Positions 39,020-47,889 of a stretch of 64,000 bases of DNA are shown one piece after another. The translations under genes and the position numbers were made by a program. The notes under the pieces were generated by a model. It did no database searches and was not told the origin of the DNA. It worked only from the letters and a program-made list of their open reading frames with translations. Each line of letters opens with the position of its first letter. Position 1 is the first letter of the stretch. The stretch covers positions 808,590-872,589 of the forward strand of contig NZ_VJZZ01000001.1 in assembly GCF_009659535.1 (NCBI RefSeq), given 5' to 3'. This DNA comes from Aggregicoccus sp. 17bor-14. Lineage in GTDB: Bacteria; Myxococcota; Myxococcia; Myxococcales; Myxococcaceae.

Positions 39020-41971
39020 TCAGGGCTCGCCGGGCCAGACGGGCTCGGCGTCATTGGCGCTGGCGGCCTCGGCCCATTCACCCGCAGTGCGCGAGAGCGG
39101 CAGGCGCACCTCGCACTCGGTGCCCTGCCCCGGCTCGCTGCGCAGGCTGATGCGCCCACCGTAGCGGCGCAGGATGCGGCGGCTGAGCGCGAGCCCGAGG
39201 CCGGTGCCCTGCCCCGCGGGCCGGGTGGAGAAGAAGGGCTCGAAGAGGCGGCGCAGCACGTCCGGGGCGATGCCCTCGCCGGTGTCCTTGATGCGCACCA
39301 CGGCCTCGTTGCCCTCGCGCAGCGTGTGCAGCGTGAGGCGGCCGCGCCCGTTCATCGCGCGCAGCGCGTTGTCCAGCAGGTTGGTCCACACCTGGTTCAG
39401 CTCGCCGCCGTCCCCCACGATGGGGCCGCGGAAGTCGTAGCGGCGCTCCACGGTGATGTCCGGCGGCAGCTTCCAGCCGAGCATGTGCAGGGTGGAGTCG
39501 AGCAGCTCGCCGAGGTCCAGGGGGCCCGGGCCATCCCCGCTGCGCACGAACTGCAGCAGCGCCTCGGCGAGGTGGTGGATGCGCTCGCCGCAGTCCTCGA
39601 TGAGCCCGAGCATCTGCCCGGCCACGGCCGGGTCTCCGCCGGGCTCGAGGCTCTCGCGCAGGGGGCCCAGCGCGTTGATGAGGCCGTTGAGCGGGTTGCG
39701 CACCTCGTGGGCGAAGCCGCTGGTGAGCATGCCGGTGGCCGCGAGCCGCTCGTTCTGCGCGGCGCGCACCGCCGCGTCGCGCAGGCGCAGCTGCACGTCG
39801 ATGCGGGCGAGCAGCTCGCGGGAGCTGAAGGGCTTGCCCAGGTAGTCGTTCGCGCCCACCGAGAGCCCGCTCACGCGCGCCTCCACCTCCTGGCGCGCGG
39901 TGAGCAGGATGACCGGGATGTCCGCCGTCTCGGGCGCGCTGCGCAGCCGCTGCAGCATCTCGAGGCCGGACATCACCGGCATCATCACGTCCGAGACGAT
40001 GAGCGTGGGCCGCTCGCTCTGCGCGAGCAGCAGGCCCTGGGCGCCGTCCTGCGCCTCCACCACGTGGTAGTGCTGGCGCAGGATGCTGGAGAGGAAGCGG
40101 CGCATCTCCACGTCGTCCTCCACCAGCAGCAGCGAGCGCGCGCCGTCCGCGGGCCGCAGGTCTCGCGCGGGCTCCTCGCCCGGCGCGTCCACCGCGTGGG
40201 CGGCGAGCCCCCAGGCGGTGGCCGAGGCGGGCAGCTCCGGCTCGCCGAAGGCGGGCATCTCCAGGGGCGTGCGCCGCGCCGGATAGGGCGCCTCGCGCAG
40301 CTCCTCGCGCACGTGGGCGGTGCCCTTGGGCAGGCGCACGCGGAAGGTGGTGCCCTCGCCCGGGGTGCTCGCCACCTCGATGTGGCCCTGGTGCAGCTCC
40401 AGCGTCTCCTTCACCAGCGCGAGCCCGATGCCGGTGCTCTTGTAGCGCAGGCTCGCGCCGCTCTCGGCGAGCGCGAAGCGGTCGAAGAGCACGGGCAGGA
40501 GCTGCTCGGAGACGCCGGGCCCGGTGTCGCTCACCTCCATCTGCACGCTCGCCGCGTCCTCGCTCACGCGCACGCACACCCCGCCCTTCTGGGTGAACTT
40601 GAGCGCGTTGGAGACGAGGTTCTGGAAGACGCTCTCCATCTTCGCCGGGTCCACCTCCACCGGCGCCACCGCCTCGCCCACCAGCGCGAGGCTGAGGCGC
40701 TTCTGCTCGGCCACCACGCGGAACGGCAGCAGCAGGGACGCGAGCAGCGAGCGCATCTCCACCGGCTGGTAGCGCAGCTTCGCCTTGCCGCTCTCGATGC
40801 GCGCGAGATCCAACAGGTTGTTGATGACGCCGAGCAGGCGCGCGGCGCTGCGGTCCAGGGTCTGCAGGTGCTGGCGCACCGGCGCGGGCAGGGAGGCGCT
40901 GCTCTCCTCGAGCACCGTCTCCACGGTGAGCAGGATGAGCGTGAGGGGCGTGCGCAGCTCGTGGCTGAGGTTGTCGAAGAACTCGCTGCGGCGCCGGTAC
41001 TGCTCCTGCTCGCGGGCGAGCGCCTCCTGCAGCTGCGCGTTGGCCTCGGTGAGCTGCAGGGTGCGCTGGGCCACGCGCTCCTCGAGCAGCACGTTCTCGG
41101 TGAAGATCTCCTCGTTGCGCTGCTGCAGGTCCTGCACCGAGCGCACGAGCCCGTCCTGCTGCTCGAGCAGGCGGCGGTCGCGCATGCGCAGCCCCGACCA
41201 GGCGCGCAGCCACGCGCCCAGCAGCGCACCGGTGGTGGCGAGCGTGGGCAGGGCGAAGGAGAGCGGCGCGAGCTGCAGCGCCTGCGCGCCGAGCCCCGCG
41301 AGCGCCCCGCCCAGCGCGCCCAGCAGCGGCTCGCGCCAGGCCGCCTGGGTGCGCTCCTCCCAGCGCACGTGGTACTCGCAGGCGGGCGCGCCCTGCACCT
41401 GGCAGCGCAGCTCGCGCACCTGGGCGGCGGGCCTGCCCCACAGCGTGGGCACCGCGGTGAGCGTGGCCATGCGCGCGCGGCACAGCAGCCGCTGGCGCTC
41501 GCGCACCCAGCTGGTGTGCGACACGCGCATCTCCTGGCCGCCCAGCTGCTCGATGCGCATCACCCCCACGCGGCTGTAGCTCGCGCCCAGCTCCACCGCG
41601 CGGCGGAACGCGGCGCGGGGGCTCGCGAGCGCGCGCAGGAGCTGGCTGAAGAGGCCCACCGCCTCGGCCAGCGCGATGCGCCGGCCCGCCTTCTCCACGA
41701 ACTCGGGGTCCGCCGAGGCCTCGGTGAGCACCTCGAGCAGCCGCTCGACGAAGGCGACGGACACGTAGTGCTGCGCCGCCTCCACGTACGCGAGCGGCAG
41801 CGCGAGCCGCTCGCGCTCCCACACCTGCACCAGGCGGCGGCGCCCGTAGGTGCTGGTGAAGTACAGCAGCACCCCGCGCAGCAGCCGCGTGCTCACCTCG
41901 GGCGCCTGGGCCGAGGCCTGCCGGGACGGCGCCGGGCCAGGCAGCGGGGTCTGGGGGGTGGGCTCGAGCAT
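39020..41971 (-). CDS. Hybrid two-component protein: sensor, kinase, receiver, second kinase
   Basis: 983 residues. The N-terminal ~210 residues resemble a V4R/heme-NO-binding-associated sensor (RARMATLTAVPTLWGRPAAQVRELRCQVQGAPACEYHVRW, Cys190 and Cys198). Two hydrophobic segments (~215-255) follow, then a coiled coil (~265-325). Kinase 1 has His337 in FFDNLSHELRTPLT, NLVSNALKFT, DTGPGV and GIGLAL. The receiver has LLVEDD, Asp661 in IVSDVMMP and Lys713. Kinase 2 has His755 in SGFAHEVRNPLNG, NLLDNALRAM, DTGEGI and GTGLGLAL. Both kinases look intact. No separate response regulator is nearby, so output partners are elsewhere. It diverges from nadA. Confidence 0.88.
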   Translation of the reverse strand: MLEPTPQTPLPGPAPSRQASAQAPEVSTRLLRGVLLYFTSTYGRRRLVQVWERERLALPLAYVEAAQHYVSVAFVERLLEVLTEASADPEFVEKAGRRIALAEAVGLFSQLLRALASPRAAFRRAVELGASYSRVGVMRIEQLGGQEMRVSHTSWVRERQRLLCRARMATLTAVPTLWGRPAAQVRELRCQVQGAPACEYHVRWEERTQAAWREPLLGALGGALAGLGAQALQLAPLSFALPTLATTGALLGAWLRAWSGLRMRDRRLLEQQDGLVRSVQDLQQRNEEIFTENVLLEERVAQRTLQLTEANAQLQEALAREQEQYRRRSEFFDNLSHELRTPLTLILLTVETVLEESSASLPAPVRQHLQTLDRSAARLLGVINNLLDLARIESGKAKLRYQPVEMRSLLASLLLPFRVVAEQKRLSLALVGEAVAPVEVDPAKMESVFQNLVSNALKFTQKGGVCVRVSEDAASVQMEVSDTGPGVSEQLLPVLFDRFALAESGASLRYKSTGIGLALVKETLELHQGHIEVASTPGEGTTFRVRLPKGTAHVREELREAPYPARRTPLEMPAFGEPELPASATAWGLAAHAVDAPGEEPARDLRPADGARSLLLVEDDVEMRRFLSSILRQHYHVVEAQDGAQGLLLAQSERPTLIVSDVMMPVMSGLEMLQRLRSAPETADIPVILLTARQEVEARVSGLSVGANDYLGKPFSSRELLARIDVQLRLRDAAVRAAQNERLAATGMLTSGFAHEVRNPLNGLINALGPLRESLEPGGDPAVAGQMLGLIEDCGERIHHLAEALLQFVRSGDGPGPLDLGELLDSTLHMLGWKLPPDITVERRYDFRGPIVGDGGELNQVWTNLLDNALRAMNGRGRLTLHTLREGNEAVVRIKDTGEGIAPDVLRRLFEPFFSTRPAGQGTGLGLALSRRILRRYGGRISLRSEPGQGTECEVRLPLSRTAGEWAEAASANDAEPVWPGEP

Positions 41972-42003
41972 GGGTGGGGCGCGCGCGGGGGAGCGAGCGC
42001 CGT

Positions 42004-42015
42004 CTTATAACCGCG
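42004..42015 (-). promoter_or_regulatory. -10-like element before the hybrid kinase gene
   Basis: The minus-strand sequence CGCGGTTATAAG lies 32 bases before the kinase ATG. The same 12 bases occur at 49491-49502 before the A-type carrier gene, at almost the same distance. A -35 element is not evident for either. Confidence 0.4.
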
Positions 42016-42136
42016 AATTCCCCACGCTTACATCCCTGCCAACCCCTTTCCTCCGTGGCCCTGGCCTCCGTGATTCCCGCCGGTTACAAGGGACTGCAGA
42101 GGCGTCAGGCACAGCAGGCGTGCGAGGGAGACCGGA

Positions 42137-43066
42137 ATGGCGGCCGCAGTGGACTTCGAGAGCGAGATCCAGAGGCTCAAGCAGGAGATGAACGCGGTCA
42201 TCCTGGCGCACTACTACCAGGAGAGCGAGATCCAGGATCTCGCGGACTTCGTCGGCGACAGCCTCGCGCTCGCCCAGGCGGCGGCGCGCACGAAGGCGGA
42301 CGTCATCGTCTTCTGCGGCGTGCACTTCATGGCGGAGACCGCGAAGATCCTGAACCCGGGCAAGCAGGTGCTCCTGCCGGACCTCAAGGCGGGCTGCTCG
42401 CTCTCGGACCGCTGCCCGCCGGCCGCCTTCAAGGCCTTCAAGGAGAAGCACCCGGGCCACTTCGTGGTGAGCTACGTGAACAGCTCGGCCGCCGTGAAGG
42501 CGATGAGCGACGTCATCTGCACCTCGTCCAACGCGGTGAAGATCGTGAACCAGGTGCCCGCGGGGCAGCCCATCCTCTTCGCGCCGGACCAGCACCTGGG
42601 CCGCCACGTGATGAAGCAGACGGGCCGCGACATGGTGCTGTGGCCGGGCAGCTGCATCGTGCACGAGCTGTTCAGCGAGAAGAAGCTGGTGCAGCTCAAG
42701 GTGGAGCACCCGGACGCGGAGGTGGTGGCCCACCCCGAGTGCGAGCAGGCGGTGCTCGCGCACGCGGACTTCATCGGCAGCACGAAGGCGCTCCTGGACC
42801 ACGTGGTGGCGAGCCCGAAGCAGAAGTTCATCGTGGTGACGGAGGCGGGCATCCTCCACCAGATGAAGCGCGGCGCGCCGGACAAGACCTTCATCCCCGC
42901 GCCGCCGGACAACGGCTGCGCGTGCAACGAGTGCCCCTACATGCGCCTCAACACGCTGGAGAAGCTCTACCGGTGCATGAAGGACCGCACCCCGGAGCTG
43001 CTCCTGCCCCCGGACCTGCAGCTGGCGGCGCGCGCCCCCCTGCAGCGCATGCTCGAATGGTCCTGA
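42137..43066 (+). CDS. nadA: Quinolinate synthase A
   Basis: 309 residues, ATG at 42137. It condenses iminoaspartate with dihydroxyacetone phosphate to quinolinate in NAD synthesis and needs a [4Fe-4S] cluster. Visible: [20 protein letters not shown], the Cys-containing [13 protein letters not shown] (Cys87), GSCIVHE (Cys173), HPECEQ and the late [19 protein letters not shown] (Cys266). Length and order are normal for the short NadA type. No nadB or nadC lies within the window. It is divergent from the hybrid kinase gene with a ~165 bp gap that carries the kinase -10-like element. Confidence 0.96.
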   Translation: MAAAVDFESEIQRLKQEMNAVILAHYYQESEIQDLADFVGDSLALAQAAARTKADVIVFCGVHFMAETAKILNPGKQVLLPDLKAGCSLSDRCPPAAFKAFKEKHPGHFVVSYVNSSAAVKAMSDVICTSSNAVKIVNQVPAGQPILFAPDQHLGRHVMKQTGRDMVLWPGSCIVHELFSEKKLVQLKVEHPDAEVVAHPECEQAVLAHADFIGSTKALLDHVVASPKQKFIVVTEAGILHQMKRGAPDKTFIPAPPDNGCACNECPYMRLNTLEKLYRCMKDRTPELLLPPDLQLAARAPLQRMLEWS

Positions 43067-43132
43067 GGCGGCGCTGCGGGCGACTGTCGGGGCACCAGCA
43101 CTCGGGGTGATTCGCGCCTTGCGCCCCCGCAG

Positions 43133-43762
43133 GTGGGGTGCCAAAGAAACCCCGTGGGCTTCCGATTCTTCTCCATCCCCGGCCATCAGCTTACGGAGCA
43201 AACCCCGACGCTCGCGCTCGAGGAGAGCCTCGAGCCCGACCTTCCGCCCTTGCACGAGGCGGTGGAGCGGGCGCTCGCGGGCGCTGCCTTCCGCGACCTG
43301 CGCGCGCGCGACCGGCTGCGCACGCTGCTGCAGGGAGACCGTCCGCCCTCCCTCGGCACGCCGGGGGCGGGCTACGGCCCCTCGGCCGTCTTCGCCCAGC
43401 CGCCGCAGGACCTGCCCGCGCTGCTGCGCCTCGCGGACGAGCTGGAGTCGCTCGCGCAGCGCGAGGCGGGTGAGCGCGCGCTGGTGTGGAAGTGCCAGGA
43501 GTGCGGCGCGCGCTACGCGGTGCCGGTGGCGCTGGTGCGCCAGGTGTCCATCCGCTGCGAGCGCTGCGGGCAGCCCGTGGAGCTCAACGCGAACCGCAGC
43601 CTCGGCGAGGAGTCGCTCATCGACCCCTTCCTCGGCTCGGTGAACCAGGCGCGCCGCGAGCTCGCCGGCTTCTTCCGCGAGGCGATGGCGCGCGGCTGGC
43701 CCGTGCTGGTGAGCGCGGACCTGCCGGGTGCCGCCGGCGCCCCGCGCCGTCCGAAGCAGTAG
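43133..43762 (+). CDS. Zinc-ribbon-containing protein of unknown function
   Basis: 209 residues if it starts at the GTG at 43133; a GTG at 43154 is the alternative, so the start is uncertain. The centre has WKCQECGARYAVPVALVRQVSIRCERCGQPVEL, two CxxC pairs 19-22 residues apart, the kind of zinc ribbon also found at the N-terminus of MJ0042-type proteins. The N-terminal part is helical with repeated Leu/Glu and Arg. No enzyme domain is visible. It lies 66 bp after nadA on the same strand, a likely operon, but a shared role is not shown. Confidence 0.65.
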   Translation: MGCQRNPVGFRFFSIPGHQLTEQTPTLALEESLEPDLPPLHEAVERALAGAAFRDLRARDRLRTLLQGDRPPSLGTPGAGYGPSAVFAQPPQDLPALLRLADELESLAQREAGERALVWKCQECGARYAVPVALVRQVSIRCERCGQPVELNANRSLGEESLIDPFLGSVNQARRELAGFFREAMARGWPVLVSADLPGAAGAPRRPKQ

Positions 43763-43780
43763 CGGCGGGGCCCTGCGGGC

Positions 43781-44170
43781 CTAGAGCAGCACGCCGGCGG
43801 AGGCGTCGTAGCGGACGTCGGCGTCCAGCGCCTGGCCCCCGCTCTGGCCCTCCAGCGCCTCGACCATGCCGGCGCGCCCCTCGTGGCGGCCGCCACACTT
43901 GGCGCACTGGCACTGGCCCTTCTTGCAGGTGCAGTCGCCCTTGCTCCCGCAGCTGCACTTGGCCGCGAGCAGCTTCTGGCCTGCCTTCACGAGCGCGTCG
44001 TGCGCCTGCTGCTGTTCTGTCGTGGCCTGGGCCGCGGCCGGGGCCGGCTTCGCCTCGGCGTGGGCGCAGTGGCAGGGCTTGCCCTTCTCGCACGCGCGCG
44101 CCGCACCCGGCACCCCCACTAGCGAGGCGACCAGCAGCACCGCACCGAACGTTCCCTTGCGCATCATCAC
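43781..44170 (-). CDS. Exported cysteine-rich metallothionein-like protein
   Basis: 129 residues. MMMRKGTFGAVLLVASLVGVPGAARA is a Sec signal peptide with an AxA cleavage site directly before Cys27. The mature protein has 10 cysteines, nearly all as CxC or CxxxxC clusters: CEKGKPCHC at its N-terminus and CSCGSKGDCTCKKGQCQCAKC (residues 72-92) in the centre, separated by a helical Ala/Gln linker. This cluster is metallothionein-like and would bind Cu, Zn or Cd. Export makes a periplasmic metal buffer likely. It converges on the zinc-ribbon gene with 18 bases between stops. Confidence 0.75.
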   Translation of the reverse strand: MMMRKGTFGAVLLVASLVGVPGAARACEKGKPCHCAHAEAKPAPAAAQATTEQQQAHDALVKAGQKLLAAKCSCGSKGDCTCKKGQCQCAKCGGRHEGRAGMVEALEGQSGGQALDADVRYDASAGVLL

Positions 44171-44323
44171 GACCTCACGAGCCTTCGAGCCTTCGGGGTC
44201 CCGCTATAGCGCAGACCGGCGCACCGGACCAGCGGGGCCGGCCGGCCGATCAGCAGCCAGCCAACATCCCACACGGAGCGGCGCCGGCCGCGTAGAGTCC
44301 CCGCCCCGAACGGGGTCCCCGCC

Positions 44324-45949
44324 TTGCCTGACCGCCCAGCACCCGCGCGTATTCACCGCCAGCTCGACGCCCGCGCCGTCGCCTCCCGCCTCGTCGATGT
44401 GCGCTTCCTCTATGCGCTGGGGCTCGCGCTCGGGGTGCTGCCCCTGTGGGTGGGCGCCCACCTGCCCATGGTGGACCTGCCGCAGCACCTGCACCTCATC
44501 TCGGCGCTGCACCGGCTGGACGACCCCACCACGCTCTACCCGCAGCTGCTCACCACCCGCGGGGAGCTCACCCCCTACCTCGGCTACTACTACGCGGTGA
44601 GCGCGCTCAACTGGGTGCTGCCGCTGGAGCTCGCCAACCGGCTCTTCCTCTCGCTCTACGTCGCCGGGCTGCCGCTCGCGCTCGCCTTCCTCCTGCGCGC
44701 GCTGGGCCGCCCCCGCTGGCCGAGCCTGCTCGCCCTGCCCTTCGCCTACGGGGACAGCTTCGGGTGGGGCTTCGTGAACTACCTGGCCGCGCTGCCGCTC
44801 GCGCTGCTGTGCGCGGGGCTCTTCGTGCGCAGCGTGACGGACGCGGCGCGCAGGCGCGCGTGGGCCGTGGGGATGGGGCTCGCGCTGGTGGTGGTGCTGC
44901 TCTTCCACGTGCAGGCCTTCGCCTTCCTCGCGCTCGCCCTGCCCTGGCTGCTGCTCACCACGCGCACGCCCGCGGGCGAGCGCTGGTGGCCTGCGCGCGT
45001 GCCCGCGCTCGTGGGCGTGGTGCCCGGCGTGCTGCTCTTCCTGCTGTGGGTGGGCCTGCGGCTGGGGGCGCCCGCGGAGGTGGAGCCCGGGGTGCCCTGG
45101 AAGGCGTGGGGCCCGATGCTCAGTCCCCAGAACCTCGCCTACAAGCCCTTCGCGCAGAACCTCGACGAGCTGCCGCGGGTGCTGGGAAACCTCCTGCGCG
45201 ACGGCAGCGACCGGCTGCCGGTGTGGGCCGTAGGCGCGGTGGCGCTGCTCGCGCTGGGGGCGTGGGCGGTGGAGAGCGCGCGCCGGGGCACGGGGGCTCC
45301 GCGCGAGGGCGCGCTCGAGGCGGCGCGGCCCCTGGGGCTGCTCGCCATCGCGCTCGCGCTCTACTTCCTGCTGCCCTTCGACATCCGCGGGTACATGTAC
45401 TACCTCAACACGCGCTTCGCGCACCTCGCCGCGGCGCTCGCGGTGGCGGCGCTCCCGGCCGTGCACTCGCGGGGCCTGCGCCGGGCGCTGCTGGGGCTCG
45501 CGGCGGGCTGCGCGCTCCTGCTCGCGCTGGTGCTGGGCACGGGCTTCCTGCGCTTCTCGCGCGAGGCCTCGGAGCTGGACGCGCTGGTGGCGGCCACCGC
45601 GCCGCGGCCGCGGGTGATGGGGCTGGTCTACGACTGGAGCTCGCGCGAGGTGCGCTTCCCGGTCTACCTGCACGCGGCGGCGGTGCTCGCGCGGGCGCGC
45701 GGCGGGGTCGCGAACTTCAGCTTCGCGCTCACGCCGCACTCGCCGCTCAAGTACCGGGGCGTGCCGCCACCCACCTTCCCCTCGGAGTGGCACCCAGAGG
45801 CCTTCGTGCCCGAGCGCGAGGGGGCGGCGTACGACCACTTCCTCGTGCGCGGGGTGCACCCCTCGCGCGTGTTCGGCGAGCGGCTGGTGGGCGGCGACCT
45901 GGTCATCGCCGCCCACGCGGGCCAGAGCTGGCTGGTGCGGAGGCGGTGA
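44324..45949 (+). CDS. Large multi-span membrane protein, GT-C-like
   Basis: 541 residues from a TTG at 44324; GTG at 44399 is possible, so the start is uncertain. It has about 10-12 transmembrane helices with a first external loop MVDLPQHLHLISALHRLDD, then ALPFAYGDSFGWGFVNYLAALPLAL, and a soluble C-terminal ~140 residues (PRVMGLVYDWSSREVRFPVYLHAAAVLARARGG). The first loop with acidic and His residues and the overall layout resemble GT-C glycosyltransferases such as dolichyl-phosphate-mannose-dependent enzymes, but no signature is certain. I do not assign a reaction. It runs opposite to the metallothionein-like gene and converges on the SprT-like gene with 3 bases between. Confidence 0.65.
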   Translation: MPDRPAPARIHRQLDARAVASRLVDVRFLYALGLALGVLPLWVGAHLPMVDLPQHLHLISALHRLDDPTTLYPQLLTTRGELTPYLGYYYAVSALNWVLPLELANRLFLSLYVAGLPLALAFLLRALGRPRWPSLLALPFAYGDSFGWGFVNYLAALPLALLCAGLFVRSVTDAARRRAWAVGMGLALVVVLLFHVQAFAFLALALPWLLLTTRTPAGERWWPARVPALVGVVPGVLLFLLWVGLRLGAPAEVEPGVPWKAWGPMLSPQNLAYKPFAQNLDELPRVLGNLLRDGSDRLPVWAVGAVALLALGAWAVESARRGTGAPREGALEAARPLGLLAIALALYFLLPFDIRGYMYYLNTRFAHLAAALAVAALPAVHSRGLRRALLGLAAGCALLLALVLGTGFLRFSREASELDALVAATAPRPRVMGLVYDWSSREVRFPVYLHAAAVLARARGGVANFSFALTPHSPLKYRGVPPPTFPSEWHPEAFVPEREGAAYDHFLVRGVHPSRVFGERLVGGDLVIAAHAGQSWLVRRR

Positions 45950-45952
45950 GCC

Positions 45953-46792
45953 CTAGGCCGCGGGCCGCGCGCGCAGCAGCAGGTCCAGGTTCTCGTCCTC
46001 CCAGGCCTGGGCGCGCCGGTAGTCGTGGAAGCGGCGCTCGTGCTCCATGAACTCGGGCGGGTGCACGCAGCGCCGGCCGCTCTCGCCGCGGCGGATCTTG
46101 TAGATGTGGTGCAGCATCTCGTGGAAGACGATCCACTCCACGAAGTAGCGGGGCACCAGGGGCTGATCCAGCGCCGGGTGGATGCGGATGACGCGCGAGT
46201 CCGCCGAGTAGGAGCCCATCTTGATGCTCTTGCGCGGCCCCTTCACCTTGGGCGCGGGCCCGTAGGTGATGGCGGCGTTGATGCGGTTCTCGAAGTAGCG
46301 CTCGTTGAGGCGCTCGAAGATGCGCGCGAGATCGTGGTGGCGCCCGGCCGGGTCCAGCCGCAGCCGCTTGCGCAGCTGCGCCGGGGTCACGCGCCGGATG
46401 TAGGCCTTGTTGCGCTCGATGTAGCGGTCCAGCAGCGCGCTCGCCGTGGGGTCCGCGTCGCGCACGAAGTCCGCGAGCGCGCCGATGACCTCGTCCGGCG
46501 CGGCGAGGAACATGTGGTGCAGCCGCAGCCGCCACTGCCCGCGCCGGCGCTGGAAGGTGAGCATGGTGTGCGTGTTGTCGTGCACCTCCACCGCCACGCT
46601 GCCGCGCAGCCGGGTGCGCAGGCGCCGCTCCAGCACGCGCCGCCACACCTTGAGCAGGCGGTTGGGCTCGGGGGCCGTCGGAAGCTGGCGGGCCGTGCGC
46701 CCTGCGGGGGCGTAGGCTCGCTTCCTCACTGGGCTCTTCTTCGAGCCCCGCGGGGGGCTCTGCTCGAGGCTCTTTTTCGTCGCGCGCGCCAT
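45953..46792 (-). CDS. SprT-like metallopeptidase
   Basis: 279 residues from the ATG at 46792. The N-terminus is a basic low-complexity stretch (KKSLEQSPPRGSKKSPVRKRAYAPAGR). The core has FVEWIVFHEMLHHIYKIRRGESGRRCVHPPEFMEHERRF, a zinc HExxH motif followed by a third ligand His, in the SprT-like arrangement. Upstream the fold shows FERLNERYFENRINAAITYGP, a hallmark of the SprT N-terminal helix-strand region. Relatives clear DNA-protein crosslinks in eukaryotes; bacterial roles are unclear. It converges on the membrane protein gene and is divergent from the GDPD gene. Confidence 0.82.
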   Translation of the reverse strand: MARATKKSLEQSPPRGSKKSPVRKRAYAPAGRTARQLPTAPEPNRLLKVWRRVLERRLRTRLRGSVAVEVHDNTHTMLTFQRRRGQWRLRLHHMFLAAPDEVIGALADFVRDADPTASALLDRYIERNKAYIRRVTPAQLRKRLRLDPAGRHHDLARIFERLNERYFENRINAAITYGPAPKVKGPRKSIKMGSYSADSRVIRIHPALDQPLVPRYFVEWIVFHEMLHHIYKIRRGESGRRCVHPPEFMEHERRFHDYRRAQAWEDENLDLLLRARPAA

Positions 46793-47050
46793 GGGAACGC
46801 CGTCGACTCTACGGGCCCGGTCTGACGTTTTCAATCCGCTGCAGTGTGGGGAAAACCTTGGAATTTCAGCACGTTAATTACACTCAAGGTTCAACCCGCC
46901 CACCTGGCTACCCGGCGTGGGAGAGGGCTCGGCTCGGCCAAGTCCGCGGACTCCCAAGGGGTCGTACCCGGAGCGCTCGAGGGGTGCACTTGCAGTGGAG
47001 GCACTCTACCCACCCCCACCCACATGGCCTCACCTACTAGGGTTCACCCC
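46793..47050. other. Divergent intergenic region, ~258 bp
   Basis: The longest gene-free stretch of the window, between the SprT-like gene and the glycerophosphodiesterase. The part around 46850-46900 is AT-richer, with GTTAATTACACTCAAGG. It probably holds both promoters, but I cannot name a clear -35/-10 pair. In-frame ATGs upstream of 47051 lack coding character. Confidence 0.4.
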
Positions 47051-47875
47051 ATGGCCTCTCCCCCTCCCTACCTCCAGAGCCTCCAGAACCTCCAGGGCCA
47101 GTGCCCCACGCTGCACATCGCCCACCGCGGCGGCGCGCTGCTCGCGCCCGAGAACACGCTGCCGGCCTTCCGCCAGGCGGTGGAGCGCTACCGCACGGAC
47201 ATGCTCGAGCTGGACGTGCACCTGAGCCGCGACGGAGAGCTGGTGGTGAGCCACGACCCCACGCTCGAGCGCTGCACGGACGGCGAGGGGCCGCTCGCGG
47301 AGCGCACGCTCGCGCAGCTGCAGCAGCTGGACGCGGGCTACCACTTCACGCCGGACGGGCAGCGCTTCCCCTTCCGCGGCCAGGACGTGCGCCTGCCCAC
47401 GCTGCGCGAGGTGCTGCGCGCCTTCCCCGGCATGCGCCTCAACGTGGAGGCGAAGCCGGACGTGGCGGGCATCGAGGACGTGCTCGCGCGGCTGCTGCGC
47501 GCAGAGGGCGCCGTGGACCGGGTGTGCGTGGGCAGCGAGCTGGACGCGGTGGGCGAGCGGCTCGCGCGCGCCCTGCCCGAGGCCTGCCACTTCTACCCGC
47601 GCGACGCGCTCACCGCGCTGGTGATGGGGCTCAAGTCGGGAGAACCGCCCCCCGAGGAGCCGCGCTACCACGTGCTGGACATGCCGCTGTACTTCGGCGG
47701 CGTGCGGCTCATCGACCCGCCCTTCCTCGCGGCCGTGCGCGCGCTGGGCAAGTGGGTCAACGTGTGGACCGTGGACGACGAGGCCGAGATGCGCCAGCTG
47801 GTGGCCGAGGGCGTGGGCGGCGTGATGACCGACCGCCCGGACCTGCTGCGCCGCGTGCTGGACGCGGCCCGCTAA
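47051..47875 (+). CDS. Glycerophosphodiester phosphodiesterase
   Basis: 274 residues from the ATG at 47051. Hydrolyses glycerophosphodiesters to glycerol-3-phosphate and alcohol. Visible: AHRGGALLAPENTLPAFRQAV with the catalytic His and the ENT motif, DMLELDVHLSRDGELVVSHDPTLERCTDG with the second His and metal ligands, MRLNVEAKPD, and the final KWVNVWTVDDEAEMRQLVAEGVGGVMTDRPD, typical of GlpQ/UgpQ. No signal peptide, so cytoplasmic (UgpQ-like). It converges on the PYP-like gene with 14 bases between. A longer start at 47024 would add nine residues. Confidence 0.9.
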   Translation: MASPPPYLQSLQNLQGQCPTLHIAHRGGALLAPENTLPAFRQAVERYRTDMLELDVHLSRDGELVVSHDPTLERCTDGEGPLAERTLAQLQQLDAGYHFTPDGQRFPFRGQDVRLPTLREVLRAFPGMRLNVEAKPDVAGIEDVLARLLRAEGAVDRVCVGSELDAVGERLARALPEACHFYPRDALTALVMGLKSGEPPPEEPRYHVLDMPLYFGGVRLIDPPFLAAVRALGKWVNVWTVDDEAEMRQLVAEGVGGVMTDRPDLLRRVLDAAR

Positions 47876-47889
47876 AGGCGCGCTCGCGC

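Noticed and set aside
46844..47050. A longer glycerophosphodiesterase start within the AT-richer gap
   Set aside because: Residues before 47051 do not match the family and codon use is unlike coding sequence here.
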